A stretch of DNA of 64,000 nt. Origin: Mermis nigrescens (lineage: Eukaryota; Nematoda; Enoplea; Mermithida; Mermithidae). The notes under the pieces are model-generated. The model searched no databases, was not told where the DNA came from, and saw only the letters and a list, made by a program, of their open reading frames with translations. Positions 47,405-59,355 of this stretch are shown piece by piece (within the stretch, counting starts at the first letter, position 1; each line of letters begins with the position of its first letter). The DNA is taken from positions 2,103,669 to 2,167,668 of the forward strand of contig JAVLUZ010000273.1 of assembly GCA_036768485.1 (NCBI GenBank). Reading direction: 5' to 3'. The translations under genes were made by a program, and so were the position numbers.

Positions 47405-48103
47405 TTTTTTGTACTCGGCAAAGATTTTTCCCATTGTACAAAGATTCATTGGGACTGTCTTTGTACATTTACAAAAATTTTTGGGAAGACAAAAATTGCA
47501 AAAAAGGTCTGAAATTCGCAAAATTTTAGGCGCTACGCGCCGAAATCAGTAATTGTGTGTTCTACATATCTATAATGACAGAAATTGCATTTCAAAAGTA
47601 AATATGTCAAATTTTTCGGCGCTTCGCGCCGTTTTAAGACAATCCTTCGTGATTTTTGCCCTTAGAGACCCAGAAATTAGCTCAAATACACTACCAAAAG
47701 TCAAACAACTCTGTTTTTACCACACTAAAATCGCTACTGTACCATATTCTAGTACCCAAAAATTTGTATATACAAAGTTTATAACAGTTTTTGGGCAAAC
47801 AAAAACTATAAAAGGGTGTATAATTCCCAAAAATTTCGGTGCTTCGCGCCGAAATGAGTGATTTTTTGTCCCATATATCTTTAAAATGGCAGAATGTGCA
47901 TTTAGAATGGAAAAATGTCAGAATTTTTTGAGACAATTTTTAGTAAGTTTTGGCGTCAGAAACCCAGAAATTAGCTAAAATACACTACCAAAGATCGAAA
48001 GCCCTGTTTTACCACATTAAAATCGCCACCGTACTGTAATATGGTATACAAAAATTTGCGTGTACAAAATGTACAAAGACTTTTGGGGACCATCTTTGTA
48101 CAT
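47405..48103 (+). repeat. tandem ~330-bp units with GC hairpins
   Basis: Two units plus the start of a third (about 47410, 47755 and 48060). GC hairpins are at about 47529, 47617 and 47840. The third unit is cut by the hAT-like insertion inside its TTTGTACATGTACAAAG palindrome. Confidence 0.85.
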
Positions 48104-48530
48104 GTACAAACTAGGGATGCACCGGGGCCACCTTTTTGACCGGGGCCCGGACCGGCGCCGGGGCCAGTACTAGAGACTGGGACCAACCGGGGCCAACTAC
48201 TTTTGCTATATCCAGGATATACCATGTATACATATGTATTTGGCAAAATGTGACTTATGCAAAATAGCGTCTGGGCAAGTCTATGGCATCCGTTCCACAT
48301 GTATTTTCGAGTACAATTAATAATCATAGCTTATATAGACCAAAAATTTGTCCTACCATTTATAAAATTTGGCCCAATTCATGTAACTTGTATCATTATC
48401 AGCCGAATTACTCATGGTTTAGATCAGACGAGTTGAAAATAGCTTAAACAAGGATAGAAATTTTGCGTGCATAGTTTATTATGTTGACTGCCAATCCAAC
48501 AACAAAAAACATCTTTTGGAATTTTATCCG

Positions 48531-48696
48531 CAGGCATGTAGCTGGCCGTCCTACTTTGGGGTGACCAACACAAATTTTGGAGGGACTAAGCCCAACAAGG
48601 CCAAAAATAGGAAAAAATAACGTTCAAAAAGTCCTATTTGTCTGAATTTCATGGGGTCTGGCCGGACCCCCCATTACCCCCAGAGCTACGTGCCTG
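48531..48696 (-). mobile_element. M3-family MITE inside the hAT element
   Basis: CAGGCATGTAGCTGGCCG at the left, CAGAGCTACGTGCCTG at the right. Flanks tttatccg / ttcatcca match at 6 of 8 positions. It is at least the third layer: M3 in hAT in a CTTCGG element. Confidence 0.9.
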
Positions 48697-48744
48697 TTCA
48701 TCCAGCGAACAAACCTACAGGAATGCAACAAAATGTTAAACGTA

Positions 48745-48989
48745 TGCTTTTTCTCATGCAGAAGAAAAAGTCGGAACAGAGAATTGGATCCGATGGGCTT
48801 TTTGTGGACAAAATTGGAAACTTACCCGGCCCTGGCATATATAACTGACAAGGAAATATTTGAGCCCCCGCCCATGTGTACCCCGAGTGAACGCTTGTTC
48901 AGTACAGGCGGCAATATTTGCTCGGATTCCGTTCTCGTTTGCTGCATGAGCGATTAGAAACGCTAGTGTATTTGGCGAAAAACTTGTAG
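48745..48989 (+). pseudogene. hAT transposase C-terminal (dimerisation) fragment
   Basis: The translated segment contains LWTKLETYPALAYITDKEIF followed by TPSERLFSTGGNICSD, the conserved hAT C-terminal pattern (Trp, Pro-x-Leu-Ala, Ser-Glu-Arg-x-Phe-Ser-x-x-Gly). The last part (RSRLLHERLETLVYLAKNL, stop TAG at 48987-48989) lies in another frame, so a frameshift sits near 48920. The catalytic N-terminal two thirds are absent. It cannot produce a working enzyme. Confidence 0.85.
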
Positions 48990-49777
48990 ATTATCGGTTT
49001 TGACTATTAAATTGCTGCAGCTATAAATGTGAATGAGCTAAATTTATGAAACAAAATTTGTGACCAATGTTTTGTTATACATGAATGATATGCACAGGCG
49101 ATTATGCACGATTTTCCCTCAAAATGTCACCGAAATCCGAACAAAAAACGTTGAGATAATTCTGAATAATAGGCTGAAAGTTGCGTATTTTGGCCCTGGG
49201 GCCAGGGCCTGGCCCGGGTGCATCCCTAGTACAAACGGACATTGTTAAAATGAAAACACTGGTACACAGTAGACACACGATATACAGCAAGTACAAAGAT
49301 GGCGTTGGAATTTCGAGTAAACAAAGACATGCCTTCAAATGTGAGACATGTAGGAATAAAGGTGTGGCTTTTCCCTTAAGTGTCTCATCATTTTCGCGAT
49401 CGCTAGTGATTTATTCACAGTCGAAGTTTTTAAAAATGGAAACAGATGCGGAGCAGATACAATGCTTAGATGAGTCAGCTGTTGTTATTAGTACATGGTT
49501 GCTTACTGTTTATATAGTCAAAGTTACTGTTGTGAGCATATTTTTAACAAAATTTAAGGGGACTGGAAGATAAATTGAGCTAAATGGCGTCGTCTGCGGT
49601 TAGTTATATTGCACATTGTCTAAATTTTAATGCGAATAAAAAATTGCCCTGAAAAAATCTTCGGCCTTCGGCCTTTTTTTCCTTCTTGCTTCGGCCTTCG
49701 GCCGAAGCAAGAAAACACCCCACCTTCGGCTGAAGCTTCGGCCAAAGCTGAAGCTGCGGTCGTTCCCTATAGGGGAG

Positions 49778-49955
49778 AATAGGAAATGGTTGAGTTTTAG
49801 GGGGCAAATCCCCTCCATCGTTATATGTATGACTTTTTATTTCTGCTGGTGCTCTTTACCATTGGGAATGCCACAGATATTCTAAGCAATCGTTCCGGAA
49901 ATCATATCTATTTAGAGCGCTTTAGCAGCATGAGGATTTTTTTGGGGTCTTCAAG
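49778..49955. other. gene-free interval
   Basis: Short unique-looking sequence between the hAT-like element and an M2 MITE. No feature is supported. Confidence 0.3.
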
Positions 49956-50114
49956 CAGTGGCGGATCCAGGATTTTCCTAAGGGGGAACCCTGACTTGAG
50001 CGGAAAAATTCGCCGTTTTAACCCTAAAATCGCTTAAAATCGCTCAAAAATCCTTAGTTTTGCGCACTATTTTGGGCCAATGGGGGGCGGCCGCCCCCCC
50101 TAAATGCGCCTCTG
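49956..50114 (+). mobile_element. M2-family MITE, internally shortened
   Basis: CAGTGGCGGATCCAGG at the left, AAATGCGCCTCTG at the right. Flanks tcttcaag / tctttcag. The G-run and GGTACC part near the left end is missing compared with other copies. Confidence 0.85.
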
Positions 50115-50243
50115 TCTTTCAGCATAACGCAACCATCTATGTGTACGTTTTAACGTAGTGGAGGGCATTTTGAAGTTCAATCTTCATGTATGTATTTTCA
50201 GGGCAGGTATTTTATAATATGAGAATCGAGTTTTCAGTCCAAC

Positions 50244-50436
50244 CAGTGGCGGATCTAGGATTTTCCTAAGGGGGGCGATACCCCTAAGGGGGAGGGCGAA
50301 CCCTGTCTTGGGCGGAAAAATTAGCCGTTTTAACCCGAAAATCGCTAAAAATCGCTCAAAAATGCTTAATTTTGCGCACTATTTTGGGCCAATGAGGGGC
50401 GGCCGCTCCCCCCCGACCCCCATAAATCCGCCCCTG
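50244..50436 (+). mobile_element. M2-family MITE, complete, perfect TSD
   Basis: CAGTGGCGGATCTAGG at the left, AAATCCGCCCCTG at the right. Perfect AGTCCAAC at 50236-50243 and 50437-50444. Confidence 0.95.
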
Positions 50437-50444
50437 AGTCCAAC

Positions 50445-51189
50445 CAAAAGAAAAATTTTAACAATTCATTCATCTTTTCGCGTTAAAATCTACTAAACAG
50501 AATTTTAAGGGGGGTCATTTATTCTCGCATTTAAATTTTAGCTATGCTGTAGATACAACTATGCAAAGGCGACCCTCAATAAATAACTTATTGGGAAACG
50601 TGGTGTAACTTGCATATTCAAATTTTTAAATTAAATTTAAAATCTTTTTGAAATTTTTTGCGATTTATCTTTTGTCAAAATCCTGCTGCCTGTATGTCAT
50701 CGATTTTGATTCAGGTAGACCCAATTGATGATGCGCAAATAATTTATAGATCATCTTGTATATAGTTGAGTTTTACTATGTTCGTTTAAATCAAACTAGC
50801 ATGTGATTCAGAATGTGATGAGCTCACATAGGCATAGAGGGTTAGAAGAGTAGACCTTTCAGAATCCGACACCCCTTCAAAAATTAATGCAAAGGTGTGT
50901 AGCTGTGGGAGGACTGGGGGCAGTTCTCTTAAAATTGTGGAATTACCAGTGTTTTTCGCAGGTTTGCCACCAAAGAAGAATTTCAAAATCCCTTAGGTGC
51001 AGTTGAGAAACTGTTAGAATAAATTTGCCATTTTTGACGCATAAGCACAAAATTTTGAGGTGCTTAACGTTAGATTTAATATTTTTGTAAAATGTTGACA
51101 TCTAAAACGCCCAAGTCTAAGAACACTTAATAATTAGTATATTACCATTTTTGGCGCTGATCACGGTAGGTGGGCACAGTGTTTTTTCT
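50445..51189. other. gene-free interval
   Basis: It contains an M3-like scrap near 50891-50935 (GTGTAGCTGTGGGAGGACTGG). No gene. Confidence 0.35.
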
Positions 51190-51610
51190 ACAAGGTCCGT
51201 TTGTACATGTACAAAGATAGTCCCCAAAAGTCTTTGTACATTTTGTACATGCACATTTTTGTGTACTATAATATGGTACAGTAGCGATTTTAGTGTGGTA
51301 AAACGAGGTTTTTCGACCTTTGGTATTGTATATTAGCTAATTTCTGGGTCTCTAAGGGCAAAAATCACTAAGAGTCGTCCGAAACGGCGCGAAGCGCCGA
51401 AAACTTTGACATTTTTCCTTTTGAAATGCAATTTCAGCCAATATACAGATATATAGAACACACAATTGCTCATTTCGGCGCTTCGCGCCGAAAATTATGG
51501 CGAATTGACCTTTTTTGCAATTTTCGTCTCCCAAAAACCTTTGTACATGTACAAAGACGGTCCCAAAAAGTGTTTGTACATCGGGAAAAATCTTTGCCAA
51601 ATACAAAAAG
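51190..51610 (-). repeat. TTTGTACATGTACAAAG unit, minus orientation, outside a hAT-like element
   Basis: The unit has two palindromes (51206 and 51542) and two GC hairpins, GGCGCGAAGCGCCG at 51386 and GGCGCTTCGCGCCG at 51476. Here it is not enclosed by recognisable transposon ends, so it may be the remains of an older element. Confidence 0.8.
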
Positions 51611-51690
51611 CACTGGTTTACCAGCACCTAAATTCTTGGGTTTGCAATACTTTTCAAACGTCGAGAAACGGTCTTAAAAATGGTGATATG

Positions 51691-54306
51691 CAGTGATCGG
51701 ACCGAGGGTACTTTTTGGACCCTCGGCCTCGGCCGAGGCCGAGGCAACTTAAAACCCTTGCCTCGGCCGAGGCCGAGGCCGAGGCCGAGGCCGAGGGTAA
51801 TGCCGAGGGTCAAGCTTATATACCTATACCCATAAATAGTACTCTTCGAATATTTTGTATGCACATGAGCTAGAGAATAATTGTAATATTAAACACTTTT
51901 TCGAATGTCAAACAATTAATGTTTATTTTCAATAATAGTAGATCAAATGTGTGAAGGATTTATTGAATAAAGTCAGCAGCATGAAAGCATACTTAATTTA
52001 ACAAGTTGCCGTTGATGAAGACTTGGAAAAGTTAATAAAAAATATGGCCGAACAAGCACTTAAAAACTATTATTACTATAAATAAGAAAACAGTGTCGAA
52101 GAAATAAACGAACAAACGAAATAAGCTAAGTAAAGACAGAACTGTAGCCATTGTTGTGCTCGCTTTTGCAGTAATGCATGCTTAAACACGCTTTTTCGGT
52201 CATCCAATTCTGGTGTGGCAGGTAAAATGACGGAAACTGCACTGTACTTTCCGATCATAGTTTCCCAAGGTCCAGAGTTGAGGGAAGGGTGAAATCCCAA
52301 AATGGGGGACCAGTAAATTAAGTAGTGTCTTTGTATGAGCGAACAAATTTTTGTAGATATTTTATATAAATATATTTTTAAAGATACACATTTTTACATA
52401 CTGCCAGTGTGTGACCTGCAAGCGGCATGTAGTCCTAAACAGTGTTTTTTTGTGCAAGATACCTTTTTACATATACAAGGATGGTATCCGAAAGTCTCAG
52501 AACATTTTGTGCATGCAAATTTTTGTGTACTATTATAGTATGGTACAGTGGCGATTTAGTGTGGTAAAACTGGGTTTTTCGACCTTTGGTAGTGTATCTT
52601 AACTAATTCCTGGGTTTCTGAATATTTGATATTTTTCTATTCTAAATGCAAATTCTACTATTTTAAAGATACATAGACAGACAATTACTGATGCGCCGAA
52701 AATTTTCGGAAATTTTACAGTTTTTGTCTCTCCAAAAATCTTTGTGCATGTACAAAGATGGTCCTGAAAAGTCTCTGTACATTATGAAAAATTATTGCCG
52801 AATATAAAAAACAGTGGCCCTAAACGTGATAATTCCGCTTGAATTTAGTTGATACTGTTAGTTCGGCACGAAGCGCCGAAATTTTTATGAGCTTCTGATG
52901 AAATCTACACGTAAAACTCGACTGAGAAAGCTAAAACAACTTGTACTACAAAATCAGAAATATTACAGATATTGTAATATGCCAATTAAATCTAGTAAGA
53001 AGCACTACTGTGCTTAGAAATCCAAAGCAACATCAGGATAAATTAGTCAATTTTATCTTTGAAAGGCAAAAAAGTGCAAAGTTATTAAATAGTACTTATT
53101 TTGCATAAAATTTTTAAAAACAGTATAAATAGATACAAAAGATATTTAAATCTGCATAAAGATGCCTAGATTACACAAAAATTGATTTTTGAGTGTTTAA
53201 TGCCCCTGCTTCAATCTAAATACAGTATATTAGCGATATTTTGCGCGAAGCGCCGAAAAATTTTTGAAATTTCCTGGAATATACTGAAAAACGATATAAT
53301 TAATATCACTTTGTCCAAGAAAGTATTTTAACATTGTAGGCTCCAAAAAATGCACGAGCCGAAATTGATTTTTGGATAATCCTGCATTTATTGGCCATTT
53401 TGAGGTACGTTTTTGCGATTTTCGGCCGAAAATTCGTGATCATTCACCCCTCTCCCATAAAAATGGCCGAAAACCATAAGTGTAACAGGGGGCTTTGGGG
53501 AATTCCCCACCCACCCAGGGTTGGACGTCCTCCTCCCCTAACCCTTCCCTCCAACGTCAGAAAATTTTGACCCATCCTCCCCATTTTTGGCGAAAATTTG
53601 CGCTTTGTTGGCTATTTTTAGGTGCTTTTACCATTTTTGACATAAAATTAGAGTCGCTTATCCCGCCTCCTTCTAAAAATGGCCAGGGACCCCTACCCGA
53701 AATTTCAAGCCGTTACATGTATGCCGAGCAGCCCCTCCCAAAAATTTTGAGCTGTTGCATGCATGTTTTATAGTGATAGTTTGTCTATTCACTCTTGCTT
53801 ACATTCAAAAATACTGTATCACTTCGTGAAATTCTTATAATTAGCTGCACTTTTGCCATAGTAAATATTAAAGTCAAAAAATATTCAAAAGGTTTTCACC
53901 AAAAATCGTCTGACAATGACTTGAGTCTTGTACCCTGAGAGGATGGTAATAACCCTCCCTCACCCCAACTTTGGGAATGTGTGTTTCCGATCCATGTAGC
54001 GAGCATGAGAATTAAAACTTAGTCATCATATGAATAATAAATTGGCACTTTGCTGTATGTAAGTTGTGTGACTGGGTACGCGACTAAAACCATAAGAAAA
54101 GTCTATAGGTAAAAAATAGCGTGTGTACTGCAGATGCATTCTGAATAGTTAATATTCAAGGGATATATTAAACTTATTCAAATTTGATTTTAACCCTCGG
54201 CGCCTCGGCACTTTTCAGCTTCGCCCTCGGCGCCGAGGCCGAGGCTCCAAAAAACGCCGAGGCTGCTGAGGCCGAGGCCGAGACCGAGGCCTCGGTCCGA
54301 TCACTG
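51691..54306. mobile_element. hAT-like element with CCTCGGCC end arrays
   Basis: CAGTGATCGGACCGAGG and CCTCGGTCCGATCACTG are perfect inverted ends. Perfect TSD GTGATATG (51683-51690, 54307-54314). GGCCGAGGCCGAGG arrays lie at 51715-51805 and 54195-54297. Internal 52330-52800 contains the TTTGTACATGTACAAAG-type unit (minus sense), and hairpins at 52860 and 53244. It inserted into an M1 MITE, whose halves are 51613-51690 and 54307-54423. No transposase. Confidence 0.95.
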
Positions 54307-54423
54307 GTGATATGGCGAAAAACACCATTTTTCAATGTTTCTTATCGAGCATTATCTATTGGCATCGAAAAATTGCGAAAGAACAGAAATTATTTTCAAA
54401 AATTGAATTCTGGGGTTGCACAC

Positions 54424-54661
54424 CACACCTGGGCGTGGGAGGTTTGAGGTATGCAACCTTCGAGAAACCGAAATACCCCCATAATTCAATTTTTGAAAAT
54501 ATTTTTGTTTGTTCCCGCAATTTTTTGATGCCAATGTATAGTGCTCGATGGGAAAGGTTGAAAATGGTGTTCTTTTCGCCATACCACCATTTTTAAGGCT
54601 AATTTTTTGCCTTTGAAAAATCTTGCCCCCGTCCCTAAAATTTTGGTTTCGCCCACCTGTG
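54424..54661 (-). mobile_element. M1-family MITE abutting an interrupted M1 copy
   Basis: CACACCTGGGCGTGGG at the left, TTCGCCCACCTGTG at the right. It follows directly on the right remnant of the M1 copy split by the CCTCGGCC element, so two M1 copies lie in inverted orientation. Confidence 0.8.
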
Positions 54662-55043
54662 ACCCTAACCCCCAACTTACGTGTGCTCCTCGCTTAATTA
54701 TTTATTTTACGTCATTGATTAATACCAGAATTGAATATAGAACAAATAAACAATTTTTCAGTATGCTTGAGTTTGACTCTTATTTTGTGCCATTCTTAAT
54801 ATGATTAAAATTAATTCGTTTTTCAATGGTTTTTAGACGCTGAAAAACACTAGAATATCACTTTTCGCTAATCGGAGTTGCTGAGATATCGGATTCAAAA
54901 TATCGTCTCCCATAAATTGTAAAGCCTAACTAATGCATGCTTGCCCAATATTGAATTTCGGTGTATTTTTTGCAATTTCTGTCATTTTTACGCAACCCAT
55001 GCCCCAGAATCGGGTTACTTTGCTGCCGATGTAAGGTGATTAG
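54662..55043. other. gene-free interval
   Basis: AT-rich sequence between two M1-type elements. No gene or bounded repeat is supported. Confidence 0.3.
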
Positions 55044-55367
55044 CACACATGCACGTGGAGGAATGAGGGGTATAGACTAGACTCCAGACTTGAAAAATGG
55101 GAAATTTTTTGGGGAAATTGTGGCATAATGAAGGCAAAAATTGACGAAAATTGGCAAGAAACCAAGGAATAACGTCGTTTTGGTCAAAAAATAGTCTTAA
55201 AAGTGGTCGTATGGCGGAAAAACACCATTTTTCGACGTTTCTCATCGAGCACTATCCAATGGCATCAAAAAATCGCTAAAAAAGCAAGAAAAATTTCAAA
55301 ATTTGAATTCTGGGGGGGGTATTTCAATACTGGGGGTGCATACCCCCAAACCCCCCACGCCCATATG
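55044..55367. mobile_element. M1-family variant with two alike ends
   Basis: Both termini are of the GGGCGTGG type (CACACATGCACGTGGAGG at the left, CCCCACGCCCATATG at the right), and the M1 core lies between them. It may be a foldback derivative or two joined partial copies. Confidence 0.65.
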
Positions 55368-57134
55368 TCGTTGTAATGCTCGCCTCCATGTATTTTTATA
55401 ATGCAAAAGTCACATAACTAGGCAGTTAACAAAGTGGTTAACTAGTTAACTAATTGATTAACTTGCAAATATACTTAACTAGATAACTATATCTTTTGGA
55501 CGTAGTTAGTTGTTAACTCTATTTTATTTAATTTAATAAGTGCAATTAACAAATATTTTTAACTTTATTTTATTTGCTGACTGTGCCAACACCGCTCAGG
55601 GCGCGCATTTTCATAGCCGGGGCGCACGGCTCTTAAAAAAGTTACCGAAGTAATATTTCCGGAATTAATAGTTTCGGAACTGCCCACTAGGGTTGCAAGT
55701 ATACTACTGACGTAGTTAGTTTTTACTTTTGTTTTACTTGTATTTTACCATTTTCAATATGACCTGGCATTGTAAAAAATAGATAAAATAATTATTTCCA
55801 TGTTTTTTGAATTATTGGGATTTTTCTTCTTTTTTTGTAAATTTCGTACATTTTTTCTTTATATCCATTTTTATCCATTTTACTTTTAGAGCACTTTGAC
55901 ATTTTCTGCTGTAAAATCATTGACTGCTTTTAGGTATTTTGTCGAAAGCTAGTGCTTCAATTATTCGGTCCATTCTGGTCGAAGGCCAATAGATTTTTGG
56001 CAGCTTGCCATATGCCCGAAAAAGTTACGCCCCTTCAAAGACTGAAGGAGCTGCGCTCGGCCTGGGCTTTCAGCTTAACTGACTTTTGAGACCAACGCTT
56101 ATTTTTTCACAACAGATTAAGATTTATTTTCTTTCATACTGGCAACAATGCATCATTAAGCTTGTGAACAAATATTATGGTCGCTGTTTTTATTGTATCT
56201 CTATTGTTGCGTGAACGAATATTATCATGTGATTGTAAACAAATTTCTAACTTAGACTCTTTGATTCCTAGTTTCGGCTTATGTTTCCAGAATTAAAACA
56301 AGCTCAAACTGTGGCCAGATGATTTGGATCGGACACTTGTTCGAAATGCGTTCTTTGCCTTTGCATAAAGCTTGAAGGGGTAAAGTCCCTTGGCATTTAA
56401 AGCTACCTTTTGAACGATTAGTTTTCCAACAACAAAATTAGTATGGCAGTTATTATTGCTCATTTCGCGAACAGCCTGGTCGTCGATACTGCTTTACATG
56501 GTGGTTTATGCTTGCTTACCCTGAGTTGCGACACTTACCTGCTTGTTTTATATGTAAAGTACATTCATTGGTGTACCCCCGTGAACGCCATGTTGCCTTT
56601 TAAATGCAAATTATTCCGTGTAAATGCGTTTTGTTACATAGTTTTCGAAAAGATGTCTGATTAAATGCGTATCAGTAGTGGTGGTTGCCATTTCGCCAAC
56701 ATTGATTACTGTGTTTACAAAGATTCATGGCACTTTAGTTTGCACAAGATTAGGGCCTGCGTCAAATATTTGCAATATTTTTCATTTGTCTACCAATCGC
56801 CTGTTCAATCTATTGTGGTACTCTGTTGACTTAAGCCATAAAAATTAGATTATTCATTTTTTTCATGGGCTCTACGCAGCTACCTGCTTCACGTTTGTGT
56901 TGTAAAAGCTTACTAGGAAAGATAAAAATGTTTCAACCTCTCAAACTTCATCTTCAAAAGGAAATGTATGTTACAAGCTGAGCTGCCTGGCATTGCCCTG
57001 GCTGAACTTATGCTTGATAGCTATATGGAATTGAGATGTCTCTTGTATTTTTTATTTTTGGGAGGATTGATGTTTTTGGGATATTTATGAAAAAATTGTT
57101 GCTGAAAACCATATTTTATTCTTTGGATATTTTT
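55368..57134. other. gene-free interval with GTTAAC-rich patch
   Basis: 55415-55520 repeats the motif AGTTAACTA several times. It may be one end of another element with subterminal motifs, but no partner end was found. The rest has no supported gene. I looked here for the missing 3' exons of the DIPK1-like gene without success. Confidence 0.4.
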
Positions 57135-57621
57135 TTAACCCTTAATCAACGCCCGTCCCATTTTCCTCCACAAAGTTTGCTGTAAAATAACTCAAGAACG
57201 ATGGAATCTTATAAAGCGTGTGAGTATTCATTCGAAAGCATTGTCCAAGATCTGCAAGTTTATGTGCATTTTCTTTTATGTTAGTAGTGTGAAATTTGAA
57301 ATATACTGTATTGAAATGACCTCTTTTTTGTCCGCCGCATTGGTCGTCTCGGGTTCCACAATTTTTTGTTTCTCTGGTCAGGAATTTTTACGAGCTGTGG
57401 AGCTCATTCAGGGCTTTCTAACGGTATCTCAATAAGTAAAATGCGGCTAATACCCTTTGAGATATTTAAACCGAAAAATAAAGTCCCATTTTTGGGACAC
57501 ACGCTCATAAGTGACAGCATGAAAAAGCGACTCTGTTTTTCTCTTGATGTCTTCATGACCTTTATTACCTTCAGAAACTGCTCAAATTCTCTCTTAGAAT
57601 TGTACGTACATACATACTACC

Positions 57622-57793
57622 CAGTGGCGGATCCAGCATTTTCCTAAGGGGAGGGGCGGTACCCCTAAGGGGGTGGGACCCTTATGTATTTGGGCGGGAA
57701 AATTGCCCGTTTTTACCCGAATATCGCTCAAAAATAGTTAATTTGCACATTATTTCGGGCCAATGGGGGGCGGTCGCCCCCAATCCGTCCCTG
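57622..57793 (+). mobile_element. M2-family MITE
   Basis: CAGTGGCGGATCCAGC at the left, CAATCCGTCCCTG at the right. The next M1 element inserted into its right border, duplicating CTGATAAC, which includes its last three bases. Confidence 0.9.
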
Positions 57794-57798
57794 ATAAC

Positions 57799-58062
57799 CA
57801 CACATGGGCGTGGGGGGATCTGGGGGGGGTCTGGACCCCCCCCCAGAAACCAAAGACCCCCCCAGAAATCAAAAGACCCCCCAGAAATCAATTTTTGAAA
57901 ATTTTTTTCGTTTTTTTCGCAATTTTTTGATGCCAATGGATAGTGCTTGGTGAGAAACGTCGAAAAATGGTGTTTTTATCGCCATATCACCATTTTTAAG
58001 GCCATTTTTTGACCTTCAAAAAATCTTGGACCCCCCCAGAATTTTCTTGCTGCCCACGTATG
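57799..58062 (-). mobile_element. M1-family MITE, complete, perfect TSD
   Basis: CACACATGGGCGTGGGG at the left, TGCTGCCCACGTATG at the right. Perfect CTGATAAC at 57791-57798 and 58063-58070. Confidence 0.95.
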
Positions 58063-58209
58063 CTGATAACCAGCTGCTTTACAATCCAATTAGGTACATA
58101 GGTACCTATACCTACCTATATGTACCTTGTATGTATCTAAACTAGAGAATCGCCTTGGAACGACATCAGACTATATAGAGAACGTCAATCCCAAAAATTT
58201 TCCATGCAA

Positions 58210-58325
58210 AAATGACGGCAAAAATGGGATGTACACTTATTGACGAGCGTCCTGCATGTAAACTTATTAACGACCGTCCCAAAAATGGGACATACACTTA
58301 TTAACGACCGTCCCAAAGATGGGAC
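58210..58325. repeat. ~40-bp tandem repeats of a transposon terminal motif
   Basis: About three units of the form AAAAATGGGACATACACTTA followed by TTAACGACCGTCCC. The latter part matches the termini of the enclosing piggyBac-like element. Confidence 0.85.
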
Positions 58326-58465
58326 TTTTTTTCTCACGTCCTACTGTAGCTAGAGTCACGAAAAAAATCAGGGAGACTTTTTGAAGGATGGGGAATTCGA
58401 ATATGAATGAGATTTTGAATGAACTACCCTACACAAAGTGCCGTTAATAAAGGGTTAAAACATCT

Positions 58466-58665
58466 TTTTTGTCAACCATTTTTTTGATCAAATTCATATT
58501 TTTGACGTTATGGAGTGGTTTTAAAAATTTTTTAGCCAAAATCATATCTTTGATGTTTTGGGATCTTCCAGAAATTTTTCTGGTCAAACCCATATTTTTC
58601 TTGTTTTGTGATGTTTTGGAAAATTTCTTTGGTCAAACTATATTTTTGATGTTTTAAAATTTTTT
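58466..58665 (+). repeat. ~50-bp degenerate tandem repeat, 4 units
   Basis: Units contain TTTTTGGTCAAACCATATTT followed by TTGATGTTTTG, and recur at roughly 50-bp spacing with moderate divergence. Confidence 0.75.
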
Positions 58666-59355
58666 TGTTTGTTGTAGCAAATGGTGTCATATAATACGTG
58701 ATATCTTATATCACTCATATGTTATTGCAGAGGGTATCTCCTATCTTATGTCACATAGCACATGCTTACGCATAGAAACTTCATTTGGACCTTGCATGCT
58801 CTTAGTACACTTGCACTCAGCCGCTTGAATCGCCAAATTTTCGGCCATACTACTACACAAAGGCGTGAAGCGCTCAACTATTAATAGTCGTCTATCCAGG
58901 ATGGACGGAACCGATTAATTTTAATTTGCATAACTAGCAAGCAGCCTCCCCTATGCTACTGTTCTAATTTTAGTTCATATCATCAGCTCACTGTTTTTGA
59001 AGCATGGGCATGCTGTTCTATTTTTGCATGTTTTTCGAACTTCGAGACATGTAAGTGCGTGCATAATAAATCATCATCAAAAGTAAAGCGTAAATTTGGA
59101 CGTCAGGCTATACAACAATGATACAACACCTTAATTAATCAAAATCAGAAAAAGCAAGCCAAATAAAAATTCACAGAGAATTAACCAGGCAGCACAACAT
59201 ATAGCATGTGCTCAATTCAAATTCCTACACCACAACGCATTAGTATGATTCATAAAACATCATAAAATGGGTTAAACGCTTAAACATAGAAACTATGCCC
59301 TTGTAGGCATGAAGCACCAAATTTCGGGTAAAAATTCTTTAGAGTAGTGTACTGA

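Larger units (their letters stand above)
48112..49228 (+). mobile_element. hAT element with transposase remnant and GGGGCC ends
   Basis: TAGGGATGCACCGGGGCC at the left, GGCCCGGGTGCATCCCTA at the right. Perfect TSD GTACAAAC (48104-48111, 49229-49236). The empty site is preserved in copy 1 near 13480-13490 (catgtacagacggacc), so this insertion happened in copy 2 only. The 1.1-kb body carries the C-terminal part of a hAT transposase gene and an M3 MITE. This is the only element in the window that ties the 8-bp TSD group to hAT by protein evidence. Confidence 0.95.
46845..49769. mobile_element. hAT-like element with CTTCGGCC end arrays (copy 2)
   Basis: CAGTGGACGACCGAAG at the left, CGGTCGTTCCCTA at the right, perfect TSD TAGGGGAG (46837-46844, 49770-49777). 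End arrays of GCTTCGGCCGAAGC at 46873-46950 and 49660-49760. It is a sister of 11656-14008. The two align along their length except for one private insertion each: here the 48112-49228 element, there the 11803-12342 MITE. Net length is about 1.80 kb in both. No transposase. Confidence 0.95.
57139..58454. mobile_element. piggyBac-like element with TTAA target sites
   Basis: The outer bases CCCTTAATCAACGCCCG and the reverse complement of the right end (CCCTTTATTAACGGC) are similar. TTAA flanks both sides (57135-57138, 58455-58458). Near the right end the terminal motif TTATTAACGACCGTCCC recurs in tandem (58210-58325). Two MITEs (57622-57793 and 57799-58062) are nested inside. No transposase frame. 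Confidence 0.65.

Noticed and set aside
58466..58665. 62-codon frame with Phe-rich repeats
   Set aside because: It follows the ~50-bp T-rich tandem repeat.
46102..58750. Possible last exon of the DIPK1-like gene
   Set aside because: I scanned the longer plus-strand frames (e.g. 56443-56664, 57220-57435) for the C-terminal family pattern. None has it or is flanked by good splice sites.
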